64,000 bases of DNA from Streptomyces sp. NRRL B-24484 (GTDB taxonomy: Bacteria; Actinomycetota; Actinomycetes; Streptomycetales; Streptomycetaceae). Made by a program: the position numbers and the translations under genes. This document shows, piece by piece, positions 8,409 through 16,955 of the stretch (its first letter is position 1; every line of letters starts with the position of its first letter). Under the pieces are notes generated by a model. That model was not told the origin of the DNA. It searched no databases and saw only the letters and a list, made by a program, of their open reading frames with translations. The stretch is from positions 113,354 to 177,353 of the forward strand of contig NZ_JOAI01000008.1 of NCBI RefSeq assembly GCF_000717715.1. Reading direction: 5' to 3'.

Positions 8409-10019
8409 TCAGATGTGGACGGCCGGACCGGCGTCGTTGGCGCCGCGCTTGGTGAGCAGGCCGAGGCCGGCGGCGGCGAGCGCCACCACGGCGGCGACCA
8501 CGAAGGCGAGCGACATGCCGCTGACGAAGGAGGTGTGGACGGCGTTCGCCATCGCGTCCACCGCCTGCTGCGGGGTGCCGGCCGGGGCGGGCGGGGCGAT
8601 GCCGAGCTGGGCGGCCTGGTTGAGGCCCTCGGCCTGGGCGCCCCGGACGGGCGGCAGGCCGGCCTTCGCCCAGTTCTGCGGCAGCACGTCGGTGACCTTG
8701 GAGGCCATCACGGCGCCGAGCACCGCGGTGCCGAGGCTGCCGCCGACCTGCATCGCGGCCTGCTGCAGGCCGCCGGCCACGCCGGAGAGCTCCAGCGGGG
8801 CGTTGCCGACGATCACCTCGGTGGCGCCGACCATGACGGGGCTCAGGCCCAGGCCCATCAGCACGAACCAGAGCGACATCACGCCGGTGCCGGAGTCGGT
8901 GGAGAGGGTCGACATGCCGAGCATGGCCGCGGTGGTGAAGAGCATGCCGGCGACGATCGGGATGCGCGGGCCGAGCTTGCCGATCGCGGCACCGGCCACC
9001 GGGGCGCCGACGATCATCATGCCGGTCATCGGCAGCAGGTGGACGCCGGCGTCGACCGGGGCCATGCCGTGCACGTTCTGCAGGTAGAAGGTGACGAAGA
9101 AGACGCCGCCGAAGAAGGCGAAGGCCATCAGCACCATGAGCAGGGTGCCGGCCGACAGCGGCACCGAGCGGAACAGGCTGAGCGGGATCAGCGGCTCCTT
9201 CGCCTTCGTCTGCCAGAAGGCGAAGACGATCATGGCGAGGACGGCGCCGCCCAGGAAGACCAGGGTCGCCGGGTCGCCCCAGCCCCAGACCGGGGCCTTG
9301 ATGATGCCCCAGACCAGCATGAACATCGCCCCGGAGAGCAGCACGATGCCGGGGACGTCGAAGGACTTCGCGGCGTTCTCGGTCTTCACGTCGCGCAGGA
9401 TCCAGAGGCCGAGCGCCAGGGCGATCAGGCCGACCGGGATGTTGATGAAGAAGACCGACTCCCAGTTGACGTGCTCGACCAGCAGGCCGCCGACGATCGG
9501 GCCGGCCGCGGTGGAGGCGCCGATCACGCCGCCCCAGATGCCGATCGCCATGTTGAGCTTCTCGGCCGGGAAGGCGCCGCGCAGCAGGCCGAGCGCGGCG
9601 GGCTGCAGCAGCGCGCCGAACAGGCCCTGCAGCACGCGGAACAGGATGACGGTCCGGATGCTGCCGGCGAAGCCGATCGCGGCGGAGGTGGCGGCGAAGC
9701 CGGCCGCACCCACCAGGAAGGTCGACTTGTGGCCGAACCGGTCGCCGATCTTGCCGGCGGTGATCAGGAAGACCGCCAGCGCCAGCAGGTAGCCGCTGGT
9801 CACCCACTGGATGTCGGCGGGCGAGGCGCCGAGGTCGGCCTGGATGGCCGGGTTGGCGATGGCGACGACGGTGCCGTCGAGGGCCACCATCATCACGCCG
9901 ACCGCGACGGTGAGCAGGGTCAGCCAGGGGTGGCCCTGCAGGCCCCGGCCGGTCGGCGGGGTGCCGGCGGACCGCGGCGGCGCGTCCGCCTTCCCGGTCT
10001 TGACGACGGACGAACTCAT
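8409..10019 (-). CDS. MFS drug exporter, DHA2 (14-TM) type
   Basis: This 536-residue membrane protein resembles EmrB/QacA-type proton-driven drug exporters. Visible are the first-helix motif LDGTVVAIANPAI, IQWVTSGYLLALAVFLITAGKIGDRFGHK (motif A of the superfamily), and FRVLQGLFGALLQPAALGL. Many hydrophobic helices follow, up to a short C-terminal tail. The start is ATG at 10019 with GGAGGGCAGC upstream; a longer frame exists but lacks a ribosome site. It is divergent from a TetR regulator, the classic local-repressor arrangement, and a candidate promoter and overlapping palindrome are seen between them. The substrate cannot be told from sequence. Confidence 0.93.
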   Translation of the reverse strand: MSSSVVKTGKADAPPRSAGTPPTGRGLQGHPWLTLLTVAVGVMMVALDGTVVAIANPAIQADLGASPADIQWVTSGYLLALAVFLITAGKIGDRFGHKSTFLVGAAGFAATSAAIGFAGSIRTVILFRVLQGLFGALLQPAALGLLRGAFPAEKLNMAIGIWGGVIGASTAAGPIVGGLLVEHVNWESVFFINIPVGLIALALGLWILRDVKTENAAKSFDVPGIVLLSGAMFMLVWGIIKAPVWGWGDPATLVFLGGAVLAMIVFAFWQTKAKEPLIPLSLFRSVPLSAGTLLMVLMAFAFFGGVFFVTFYLQNVHGMAPVDAGVHLLPMTGMMIVGAPVAGAAIGKLGPRIPIVAGMLFTTAAMLGMSTLSTDSGTGVMSLWFVLMGLGLSPVMVGATEVIVGNAPLELSGVAGGLQQAAMQVGGSLGTAVLGAVMASKVTDVLPQNWAKAGLPPVRGAQAEGLNQAAQLGIAPPAPAGTPQQAVDAMANAVHTSFVSGMSLAFVVAAVVALAAAGLGLLTKRGANDAGPAVHI

Positions 10020-10144
10020 GCTGCCCTCCGGGGCGATCGGACGAGGGATGACGGGGCGCTCGTGGCGCGGGTGGCGCTCGTGCCGTGGCGCCGCGGGCCC
10101 ACCCGTCCCCACGGCTGTCCGGCCGCGCGGCGCCACTCGCGGGA

Positions 10145-10173
10145 ACATTATGGCAGCTGCTGACATTCGGCAA
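10145..10173 (-). promoter_or_regulatory. Candidate promoter of the DHA2 exporter gene
   Basis: On the minus strand TTGCCG (10173-10168) and TAATGT (10150-10145) are separated by exactly 17 bases, a good match to vegetative promoters, about 125 bases upstream of the exporter start. Confidence 0.5.
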
Positions 10174-10187
10174 TTCCTGCCGTACGT
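10163..10187. promoter_or_regulatory. Candidate TetR operator
   Basis: The inverted repeat ACATTCGGCA-N5-TGCCGTACGT pairs at 8 of 10 positions. It overlaps the -35 box of the exporter promoter, and it lies before the divergent tetR gene, so one bound repressor could block both. A wider pair CTGACAT/ATGTCAG (10160-10166 and 10201-10207) flanks it. Confidence 0.45.
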
Positions 10188-10255
10188 CTGGCACTGTCAT
10201 ATGTCAGAGCCGCTATCGTGGTATCCGTCCCGCTCTGCCAGGAAAGGCGCCCTGC

Positions 10256-10945
10256 ATGGCCCTGCCGCTCACCCCCTCCCGCACCGGACAGCCGGCCTCC
10301 GACTGCCGGGTCCTCGGACTGCGCGAGCGGAAGAAGCAGCGCACCCGGGACTCCCTGGTGGCGGCCGCCCACGACCTCTTCCTCCGGCAGGGGTACGCCC
10401 GCACCACCGTCGACGAGATCGCCGCCGGCGTGGACGTCTCGCAGCGCACGTTCTTCCGGTACTTCGCCAACAAGGAGGAGGTCGCGCTGGCCGTCCTCGC
10501 GGACGCCGAGGACTACTTCGTCGAGTGCCTGCGGCGCCGGCCCGCCGAAGAGACGCCGCTGCAGGCGATGCGGGCCTCCATCACCCGGACCTGGCAGGTG
10601 ATGAGCCGCGACGAGGGCAGCGGGCCCGGCGGCGTGCAGGCCGCGCTGGAGCTGATCGACCTCATCGAGTCCACCCCGGTGCTGCTCGCCGCCCACCTGC
10701 GGCGGACCATCGAGCAGGAGGGCGTGGTCACCGCGATCCTCGCCGAGCGCGAGGGCCTCGACCCCGCAGCCGACGTCCGCCCGCGGGTGCTCGCCGCCGC
10801 CTTCGGCGCCGTCATCCGGGTCTCCCACCTGTCCTGGACGGCCGACACCGCCGCCCACGCGGCCGGCCCCGACGGCATGATCGCCATCATCGAGCGCCAC
10901 CTCGACCAGCTCGGCCCCGCCCTCGCCGGCCCCTGGCGCGGCTGA
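10256..10945 (+). CDS. TetR family transcriptional regulator
   Basis: This 229-residue regulator has an N-terminal helix-turn-helix domain at about residues 24-70: RERKKQRTRDSLVAAAHDLFLRQGYARTTVDEIAAGVDVSQRTFFRYFANKEE, read in parts, is textbook TetR. The rest is a helical ligand-binding domain with no recognisable ligand signature. The start is ATG at 10256 after AGGAAAGG; an upstream in-frame extension is possible but would run into the operator region. It is divergent from the DHA2 exporter and very likely represses it. Confidence 0.92.
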   Translation: MALPLTPSRTGQPASDCRVLGLRERKKQRTRDSLVAAAHDLFLRQGYARTTVDEIAAGVDVSQRTFFRYFANKEEVALAVLADAEDYFVECLRRRPAEETPLQAMRASITRTWQVMSRDEGSGPGGVQAALELIDLIESTPVLLAAHLRRTIEQEGVVTAILAEREGLDPAADVRPRVLAAAFGAVIRVSHLSWTADTAAHAAGPDGMIAIIERHLDQLGPALAGPWRG

Positions 10946-10995
10946 GGAGCCACGACACCCCGAGCTGCGCCACCCCGCACCTCCGGGCTTCGGGC

Positions 10996-11346
10996 ATGGT
11001 GACGTTCGATCAGTTCCTGGAGATGGGCCCCGCCCTGCCCTCGGCGACCGAGCGGCCGACCCGGGAGACCGAGGTGACCCTGCGGGTCGGCGAGAAGATC
11101 TTCGCCATGGGCACCCCCGAATCCGGCCGGGTCTGCGTCAAGGCCTCCGAGCAGGAGCAGGCGGCGCTACTCCCGGCCGCCCCGGACACGTATGCTGTGG
11201 CACCGTACGTGGGTCGGCACGGCCGGGTGCCGGTCGAACTCGGCGGGGTCGGGGCGGACGAGCTGCGCGAGCCGGTCACCGAGGCCCGGCGGAGCACCGC
11301 ACCCAAGCGGCCGGTCCGGACGTTCGACGCCGAACGGGCAACCTGA
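10996..11346 (+). CDS. MmcQ/YjbR-like small protein
   Basis: This 116-residue protein resembles the MmcQ/YjbR family: LPSATERPTRETEVTLRVGEKIFAMG in the first half, then a conserved-type VCVKASEQEQAALL, PYVGRHGRVPVELGGVGADELREPVTEA in parts, and a basic VRTFDA end. The fold is related to DNA-binding CyaY-like proteins, but no function is established. The ATG at 10996 has no clear ribosome site, so the start is uncertain. It follows tetR by 50 bases in the same direction and may be co-transcribed. Confidence 0.7.
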   Translation: MVTFDQFLEMGPALPSATERPTRETEVTLRVGEKIFAMGTPESGRVCVKASEQEQAALLPAAPDTYAVAPYVGRHGRVPVELGGVGADELREPVTEARRSTAPKRPVRTFDAERAT

Positions 11347-11499
11347 CGCCACGCCAGGTCCCTCTCCTGTGTGACCCATCCCACGGTTTAGACTCTGCTC
11401 ACCCCCAGCTCGGGCGTTCTACCCTGGCTGGCACAGCATTCGTACCACCGTCGGGCCACGCCCGCTGTCACGGTCACCGGCCCGAGGGAGAGTACGCCC

Positions 11500-12681
11500 A
11501 TGCAGCGCAGGCGGGTCAAGCGCATGCTGATAGGCGCCTTCGCCGCCTCCGCCGTCCTGCTGGACGCCGGAGCGGCCGCGGCCCAGGCCGCCGCCTCCAA
11601 CGAACAGGTGGCGATCACCACCCCGCCGGCCGGCAGCGCCGCCTGGGTCGAGGACGAGTCGATCGGCCGCGCCATGCCCGACCCCGCCACCTCGGACGCC
11701 CCGGCCGTCGCGGCCTTCTTCGCCGGGCTGACCGAGGCCGAGCAGGACCGCCTCGTCGAGGTGTACCCGCTGGTCGTGGGCAACCTCGACGGCGTACCGG
11801 TGGCCCTGCGCTACCGCGCCAACCGCCTCGCGGTGCGCGAGGAGGTCGAGCGGGCCCGGGAGCGCGCCGCCGACGACCGCCTCACCCCGGTCGAGCGCGC
11901 GGCGGCCGCCGTCCGCGCCGACGACACCGAGCGGTTGCTCAAGCCGGGTCGGCAGATCCTCGCCTTCGACCCGCGCGGCCGCGGACTGGTCAGCGAGGCG
12001 TACGGCGACCTCACCACCGCCGACCGGATCTCCGTGCTGGTGCCCGGCTCGGACGCGGACCTCGCGCACTTCGACCAGACCACCGACCCGTTGCGCTCGG
12101 TGACCGGCATGGCCCGTGCCCTGCTCGCCGAGGAGCACCGGCAGTCCCCCGGCAGCCGCACCGCCGTGATCGCCTGGACCGGTTACGTCACCCCCTCGGG
12201 GCTCGGCCCGGACGCCGTCACCTCGCGGCTCGCCGAGGCCGCGGCGCCGCGGCTGCTGCGGCTGCTGGCCGGGCTGCGGGAGACCGGCAGCGCCTCCGCC
12301 CGGCCCACGCTGTTCTGCCACTCCTACGGCTCGGTGGTCTGCGGTACCGCCGCCCCCTCGATCCACGGCTCCGGCCCGGCCGACGTGGTGGTCTTCGGCA
12401 GCCCGGGCATGGGCGTGCAGACCGCGGCCGAGCTCGGCCCGGGCGTGCGGGTCTGGGCGACCCGCAACCCCACCGACTGGATCGGCAACGTCCCGTACCT
12501 GGAGTTCGGCGGCTTCGGCCACGGCGCGGACCCGACGACGCAGGAGTTCGGCGCCGTCGAGGTGTCCTCGCAGGGCTCCAACGGCCACACCGGCTACTTC
12601 GCGGACAACACCCAGAGCCTGCACAACTTCGGCGCCATCGCCCTCGGCGACTACGGGGACGTCACCCGCCGCCAGCCCTAG
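11500..12681 (+). CDS. Secreted alpha/beta hydrolase, DUF1023 family
   Basis: This 393-residue exported protein has a basic start (MQRRRVKRML) and a hydrophobic signal region ending near AAAAQAAAS, with likely cleavage around residues 28-32. The mature part has the DUF1023 marks: VYPLVVGNLDGVPVALRYRANR, ISVLVPGSD, AWTGYVTPSG and the nucleophile elbow CHSYGSVVCG, with serine as predicted nucleophile, then VVFGSPGMGV. Family members are predicted extracellular serine hydrolases with unknown substrates. The ATG has GGGAGAG upstream. The last codons form one arm of a 19-bp hairpin shared with the convergent aldo/keto reductase gene. Confidence 0.88.
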   Translation: MQRRRVKRMLIGAFAASAVLLDAGAAAAQAAASNEQVAITTPPAGSAAWVEDESIGRAMPDPATSDAPAVAAFFAGLTEAEQDRLVEVYPLVVGNLDGVPVALRYRANRLAVREEVERARERAADDRLTPVERAAAAVRADDTERLLKPGRQILAFDPRGRGLVSEAYGDLTTADRISVLVPGSDADLAHFDQTTDPLRSVTGMARALLAEEHRQSPGSRTAVIAWTGYVTPSGLGPDAVTSRLAEAAAPRLLRLLAGLRETGSASARPTLFCHSYGSVVCGTAAPSIHGSGPADVVVFGSPGMGVQTAAELGPGVRVWATRNPTDWIGNVPYLEFGGFGHGADPTTQEFGAVEVSSQGSNGHTGYFADNTQSLHNFGAIALGDYGDVTRRQP

Positions 12682-12704
12682 GCCGGGCGGCGGGTGACGT
12701 CCCC
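12655..12704. terminator. 19-bp hairpin spanning the hydrolase stop codon
   Basis: Arms 12655-12673 and 12686-12704 are perfect reverse complements with a 12-base loop containing the TAG stop (12679-12681). It lies between convergent genes and can serve both directions. Confidence 0.75.
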
Positions 12705-12713
12705 GGCACCGGA

Positions 12714-13718
12714 CTACTCGCGGCCGGCCGAGGTCGAGGACATGTCGGCGTACCGGTTGCCCGCCACCAGGCCCGCGATCGGCTCCAGCTCGGCGAGCTC
12801 CCGCGCGGTCAGCCGCAGCTCGGCCGCCGCCGCGTTCTCGGCGAGCCGGGTGCGCTTGCGGGTGCCCGGGATCGGCACCACCGTCAGGCCGTGCACCTCG
12901 GCCCGCTGGTGCACCCAGGCCAGCGCGACCTGCGCCGCGGTGGCGCCGCGCTCCGCGGCGATCTTCTGGATCGGCGCCACCAGGGCCGCGTTGCCCTCCG
13001 CGTTGGCACCCGAGAACTGCGGGTGGTAGCGCCGGTAGTCGTCGGCGCTCAGCTGCTCGGCGGCGGTGAACGCGCCGGTCAGGAAGCCGCGGCCGAGCGG
13101 CGAGTACGGCACGAAGGCGACCCCGAGCTCGGCGGCGGCGGGCACCGCCGTCCGCTCGACGTCCCGCGAGAAGATCGACCACTCGGACTGCAGCGCGGCG
13201 ATCGGGTGCACCGCGTACGCCTCGCGCAGCTCGTCGCCGGTGACCTCGGAGAGCCCGAGGTGGCGGACCTTGCCGGCCTGCACCAGTTCGGCCATCGCGC
13301 CCACCGACTCGGCCAGCGGCACCTGCGGGTCGCGGCGGTGCATGTAGTAGAGGTCGATCACGTCGATGCCGAGCCGCTGCAGCGAGGCGTCGACCGCGCT
13401 GCGGATGTACGCCGGGTCGTTCCGGACGCCCCGGTGCGTCGGGTCGTCGGCGCGGCGCTCGATGGCGAACTTGGTCGCCAGCACCACGCGGTCGCGGTTG
13501 GCGCGGACGAAGGGGCCGACCAGCTCCTCGTTGCGGCCGGAGCCGTAGATGTCGGCGGTGTCGAACAGGGTGACGCCCAGGTCGAGCGCGGCGTCGAGGG
13601 TGGCCAGCGCCTCCTCGGTGTCGGTCGGGCCGTAGAACTCGCTCATTCCCATGCAGCCGAGGCCCTGGATGCCGACGATCGGGCCGTTGGTGCCGAGCGG
13701 TGCGGTGGGGAGGGTCAT
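12714..13718 (-). CDS. Aldo/keto reductase
   Basis: This 334-residue NADPH-dependent oxidoreductase has a TIM-barrel fold. The family signatures are GLGCMGMSEFYGP at the start, LFDTADIYGSGRNEELVG (catalytic D and Y), VVLATKF (catalytic K), IDLYYMHRRDP (catalytic H) and the C-terminal VPIPGTRKRTRLAENAAA cofactor-binding block. It belongs to the AKR13-like group common in Streptomyces; substrate unknown, probably small carbonyl compounds. Its ATG overlaps the stop of the upstream merR gene by four bases (ATGA), so the two form a translationally coupled operon under a MerR-type promoter at 14266-14296. Confidence 0.93.
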   Translation of the reverse strand: MTLPTAPLGTNGPIVGIQGLGCMGMSEFYGPTDTEEALATLDAALDLGVTLFDTADIYGSGRNEELVGPFVRANRDRVVLATKFAIERRADDPTHRGVRNDPAYIRSAVDASLQRLGIDVIDLYYMHRRDPQVPLAESVGAMAELVQAGKVRHLGLSEVTGDELREAYAVHPIAALQSEWSIFSRDVERTAVPAAAELGVAFVPYSPLGRGFLTGAFTAAEQLSADDYRRYHPQFSGANAEGNAALVAPIQKIAAERGATAAQVALAWVHQRAEVHGLTVVPIPGTRKRTRLAENAAAAELRLTARELAELEPIAGLVAGNRYADMSSTSAGRE

Positions 13719-14233
13719 GCGCTCTTCTGCTTCCTGCCGGGCGCGTCCGCGGCAGCGGCGCCGGCCGAGGGGCCGGTCGCGCCGTCGCCGGGGAGGCTGG
13801 ACGAATAGATGTCGATCTTGTAGTCGAGCACGGCGAGCGTGGCGTGCAGATCGGCGATCCGCTGCCGGACCTCCTCGCGCTGCGCGACGAGGATGTCGTG
13901 CCGCTCGCCCACGGTGTGGTCGCCTTCCCGGACCAGCTCCACGTAGCGCAGCATGTCCGCCACCGGCATCCCGGTCAGCCGCAGCCGGCCCAGGAAGGCC
14001 AGCCGGTCCAGGTCGGCCCCGTTGTAGCGGCGCTGTCCCGAGTGCGAGCGGTCGACCGGGTCGAGCAGGCCGATCCGCTCGTACCAGCGCAGGGTGTGCG
14101 CGGTCAGGCCGGTGGTCGCGGAGACCTCGCTGATCGTGTGCCACTCGCTGCGCACGGACTCGGCCGGCTCGTCCTCGTGCGTGCAGGCGAGCGGATCGGC
14201 GAGAACGGGCGCGGAGCGGACGGGCGGTGTCAC
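13715..14233 (-). CDS. MerR family transcriptional regulator
   Basis: This 172-residue regulator has a winged helix at about residues 32-100, with HTISEVSATTGLTAHTLRWYERIGLLDPVDRS and GQRRYNGADLDRLAFLGRLRLTGMPVADM read in parts. A coiled-coil dimerisation helix (about residues 110-150) and an Ala-rich tail with no cysteine cluster follow, so an organic or indirect signal rather than a metal is likely. The GTG start has GAGGAGGCCTCC upstream. It is first in an operon with the aldo/keto reductase and has a 16-base palindrome in its own promoter spacer, so autoregulation is expected. Confidence 0.92.
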   Translation of the reverse strand: MTPPVRSAPVLADPLACTHEDEPAESVRSEWHTISEVSATTGLTAHTLRWYERIGLLDPVDRSHSGQRRYNGADLDRLAFLGRLRLTGMPVADMLRYVELVREGDHTVGERHDILVAQREEVRQRIADLHATLAVLDYKIDIYSSSLPGDGATGPSAGAAAADAPGRKQKSA

Positions 14234-14265
14234 GGAGGCCTCCTCGGTGGTCGGCGACGGCTACG

Positions 14266-14296
14266 ACGCTACTGAGTTGGAGTGCACTCCAAGCAA
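14266..14296 (-). promoter_or_regulatory. MerR-type promoter with 19-bp spacer
   Basis: On the minus strand TTGCTT (14296-14291) and TAGCGT (14271-14266) are 19 bases apart, the overlong spacing characteristic of MerR-controlled promoters. The perfect palindrome TTGGAGTGCACTCCAA (14277-14292) fills the spacer. The merR start lies 33 bases downstream. Confidence 0.7.
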
Positions 14297-14339
14297 GCCT
14301 GCCACGCGACGGCGCCCGGCGGACGGCTAAGGTCGGCGC

Positions 14340-15173
14340 ATGCAGAGCTTGCGGATGATCGAGGACTGGCCGGTGCCGAACGCGGCGGCCGCGGTGGTGC
14401 GGGGCGCGGACGGAGCGGTGCTCGGCGCCCACGGGCCGCAGGAGCACCTGTTCCCGCTGGCGTCGGTGACCAAGCTGCTGTCCGCGTACGCCGCCCTGGT
14501 CGCCGTCGAGGAGGGCGTGTTCGAACTCGACGACCCGGCCGGGCCGGAGGGCTCGACCGTCCGTCACCTGCTCGCCCACACCTCGGGGCTGGCCTTCGAC
14601 GAGCACCGGGTGATGGCGCAGCCCGGCACCCGCCGGCTCTACTCCAACGCCGGTTTCGACGTGCTCGCCGACACCCTGGAGAAGGCCTCGGGCATCCCGT
14701 TCGCGCAGTACGCGCAGGAGGCCGTCCTCCGCCCGCTCGGGATGCACGCCACGCTGATCAACACCGCGCACCGGGCGCCGGCAGGGGCGGGCGGCCTGTC
14801 GACCGTGGCCGACCTCGCGCTGTTCGCCGCCGAGCTCCAGGCCCCGCGGCTGCTCGACCCGACCACCGTGCAGCGGGCCACCCAGGAGGTCGCCTTCCCC
14901 GGCCTCGGCGGCGTCCTGCCCGGCTTCGGCCACCGGCGGCCCAACGACTGGGGGCTCGGCTTCGAGATCCGCGGCGCCAAGGACCCGCACTGGACGGGCA
15001 CCACCAGCTCCCCCGGGACCTTCGGCCACTTCGGCCAGTCCGGCACCTTCCTCTGGGTCGACCCCGCCGCCGGTGTCGCCGCCGTCGCCCTGACGGACCG
15101 TGACTTCGGCCCGTGGGCCGCCGAGGTCTGGCCGCTCTTCACCGACGCCGTCCTCGCCGAACTCCGGGGCTGA
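14340..15173 (+). CDS. Serine hydrolase, class C beta-lactamase / esterase family
   Basis: This 277-residue protein carries the three penicillin-binding fold motifs: SVTK (S42-K45, nucleophile serine and lysine), YSN (101-103) and HFG in GHFGQSG (230-232). There is no signal peptide and the length is short for a true AmpC, so an intracellular esterase or D-amino acid peptidase-like role is more likely than antibiotic resistance. It begins 47 bases from the MerR palindrome in the opposite direction, so the same site could also influence this gene. AAGG precedes the ATG by about 10 bases. Confidence 0.88.
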   Translation: MQSLRMIEDWPVPNAAAAVVRGADGAVLGAHGPQEHLFPLASVTKLLSAYAALVAVEEGVFELDDPAGPEGSTVRHLLAHTSGLAFDEHRVMAQPGTRRLYSNAGFDVLADTLEKASGIPFAQYAQEAVLRPLGMHATLINTAHRAPAGAGGLSTVADLALFAAELQAPRLLDPTTVQRATQEVAFPGLGGVLPGFGHRRPNDWGLGFEIRGAKDPHWTGTTSSPGTFGHFGQSGTFLWVDPAAGVAAVALTDRDFGPWAAEVWPLFTDAVLAELRG

Positions 15174-15181
15174 CGGGGGCC

Positions 15182-15218
15182 GTTCCCGGCGCGGGTGCGC
15201 CCGGCCCGCGCCCGGGAC
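15182..15218 (+). terminator. Probable terminator after the serine hydrolase gene
   Basis: Arms 15182-15195 and 15205-15218 pair at 12 of 14 positions plus one wobble, starting 9 bases past the stop codon. Confidence 0.45.
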
Positions 15219-15260
15219 GGCTCTTGCACGACCGCTCCCAGCTGCGGTAGATCATCGGGC

Positions 15261-16052
15261 ATGCATTCGACGTCGGTGGCGCGGGTGCGGCGCCTGCTGC
15301 TGGTGGGGGGCTACCGCGGGCCCGTCCTGCTCGCCGTGCTCGTCCTGTTCGTCGCGGCCGTGCCGCGGGCGACCGGGATCATCGCGTTCGGCGGGGCGGT
15401 CGTCGCCGTGTTCGCCGTGGCGCTGGGGGCCCTGGGCTGGATCGCCGCGCTGACGGCCGCCGCCATGCCCGTCGCCGCCGCGACCGCCCTGTGGCGCCGT
15501 CGTGGGCGCCTCCGCAGGCCCGGCAACTCCGTGCTCGCGGGCTGCGCGGTCCTGACCGCCGCGGCGCTGCTGGCGTTCAGCCTGCCCGCGGCGGACTGGG
15601 CGATGGCCTTCGTGGCGATCGGCGGTGGTGCCGCCACCGTCGTGCTCTGGTTCGGCTGGTTGTTCTCCGACGCTCCCGCCGCCGCCGTGCGGCCGTCGGG
15701 CGACTGGCGCTGGGCGGTGCCTCCGCTGCTGCTGGCGGCGACCGCGGTGCTGCTGCACTTCCAGGTGCCGCAGCAGGCCCGGTTCGCACTCGCCCGTCCG
15801 GCGCTGTCCGCCTTCGCCGACCGGGTGGCGACGGACGACGGCCGGCTGCCGCAGCCGTCGTTCCTCGGCACGTACCCGGTCGAGGACGTGACCGCGGTGG
15901 GCGGCCGCGGGTTCCGGTTCACCGTGCCGGGCAGCGGCCTCTTCGAACACACCGGCTTCGCGTACCTGCCGGACGGCCCTCCGGAGGACGAGGTGTCCTA
16001 CACCCACCGGTCCGGTCCCTGGTACACCTGGTCGGACCACGAGGACCTGTGA
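15261..16052 (+). CDS. Hypothetical four-helix membrane protein
   Basis: I do not recognise this 263-residue protein. It has hydrophobic segments at about residues 15-35, 37-65, 82-100, 104-125 and 147-162. A soluble C-terminal part of about 100 residues follows, with VATDDGRLPQPSFLGTYPV and GFRFTVPGSGLF segments and a tryptophan-rich end. The tail probably faces outside. The ATG at 15261 is the most economical start, but its ribosome site is weak. Codon use is normal for the genome. It is convergent with pirin, leaving only 13 bases between them. Confidence 0.65.
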   Translation: MHSTSVARVRRLLLVGGYRGPVLLAVLVLFVAAVPRATGIIAFGGAVVAVFAVALGALGWIAALTAAAMPVAAATALWRRRGRLRRPGNSVLAGCAVLTAAALLAFSLPAADWAMAFVAIGGGAATVVLWFGWLFSDAPAAAVRPSGDWRWAVPPLLLAATAVLLHFQVPQQARFALARPALSAFADRVATDDGRLPQPSFLGTYPVEDVTAVGGRGFRFTVPGSGLFEHTGFAYLPDGPPEDEVSYTHRSGPWYTWSDHEDL

Positions 16053-16065
16053 GGACCCGGCGGCC

Positions 16066-16842
16066 TCAGCCGAACCGCAGCGGCGAGTGCATCTCCCACA
16101 GCAGGAGTTCGGCGCCGTCCGGGCCGGCGGTGGGGTCGGCGAAGGCGTCGCCGGTGATGCGGACGGCGTCGCCGGGTTCGAGCGATCGGCCGGCGCCGTG
16201 CGGGCCGGGGACGGTGCGGTAGCCGAGCGAGCCGGCGGTGAGGTGGACGTACCGGTACGGCGCCTCGGGCAGCGCGGGCAGCGGCTGCCACGGGCCGGCG
16301 GTGACGAGGTGCAGGGCGGCGTCGGAGCGGTGCAGCCGCAGCGCGCCCGACGCGGTGTCACGTTCCATGCCGGAGGCGAGCAGGGTGAGCCCGTCCTCGG
16401 CGCGTTCGACCTTCCGCAGGCCGTACGCGGGCGGTGTGCCGAAGGTGTCCGGCTGCAGCCACATCTGGACGAAGCGGACGGGCACGGTCGAGCCGCCGAG
16501 GTTGCGTTCGGTGTGGCCGACCCCGGAACCCGCACCGAGGTACTGGACCGTGCCCGGCCGGACCACCCCGGCGTGCCCCTCGCCGTCGCGGTGGGCGAGC
16601 GCACCCTCCAGCACCCAGGTGAGGATCTCGGTGTCGCGGTGGCGGTGCTCGTCGAAGCCGGCGCCGGGGGCGAGCGTCTCCTCGTTGCAGGCGAGCAGCG
16701 CGCCGAAGTGGGTGTTCTTCGGGTCGTAGTGCCCGGAGAAGGAGAAGGAGTGCCGGGTCTCGATGCCCTCGGCCGGGGTGGAGCGGTAGCGCTCGGGCGC
16801 CCGGCGGAGGTCGGCACGGCCGCGGTCTCGGGTCTCGGTCAC
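16066..16842 (-). CDS. Pirin family protein
   Basis: This 258-residue bicupin has the family signs HSFSFSGHYDPKNTHFGAL near the start, the metal-binding stretch DEHRHRDTEILTWVLEGALAHRD (two His plus downstream His and Glu), GSGVGHTERN, and VQMWLQPDT, which begins the second cupin. Bacterial pirins (YhhW type) have quercetinase activity or modulate metabolic enzymes such as pyruvate dehydrogenase E1; the second role is interesting given aceE in this window, but there is no direct link. The GTG at 16842 gives the family's usual N-terminus; no strong ribosome site is seen. Confidence 0.88.
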   Translation of the reverse strand: MTETRDRGRADLRRAPERYRSTPAEGIETRHSFSFSGHYDPKNTHFGALLACNEETLAPGAGFDEHRHRDTEILTWVLEGALAHRDGEGHAGVVRPGTVQYLGAGSGVGHTERNLGGSTVPVRFVQMWLQPDTFGTPPAYGLRKVERAEDGLTLLASGMERDTASGALRLHRSDAALHLVTAGPWQPLPALPEAPYRYVHLTAGSLGYRTVPGPHGAGRSLEPGDAVRITGDAFADPTAGPDGAELLLWEMHSPLRFG

Positions 16843-16955
16843 CCACTCACGGTAGCCGGTGCGGGCCGGCGGGCGGCCGGTGCGGTCCGGCGCGCCGGGT
16901 ACGACCGGCGGGGGGTGTGCACGAGCACGGCGTGCGGTGAGGCAGTCTTGTTCCT

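Noticed and set aside
14340..15173. Beta-lactam resistance gene
   Set aside because: The SxxK, YSN and HFG motifs are shared with esterases and peptidases; there is no signal peptide and the protein is short, so resistance cannot be claimed.
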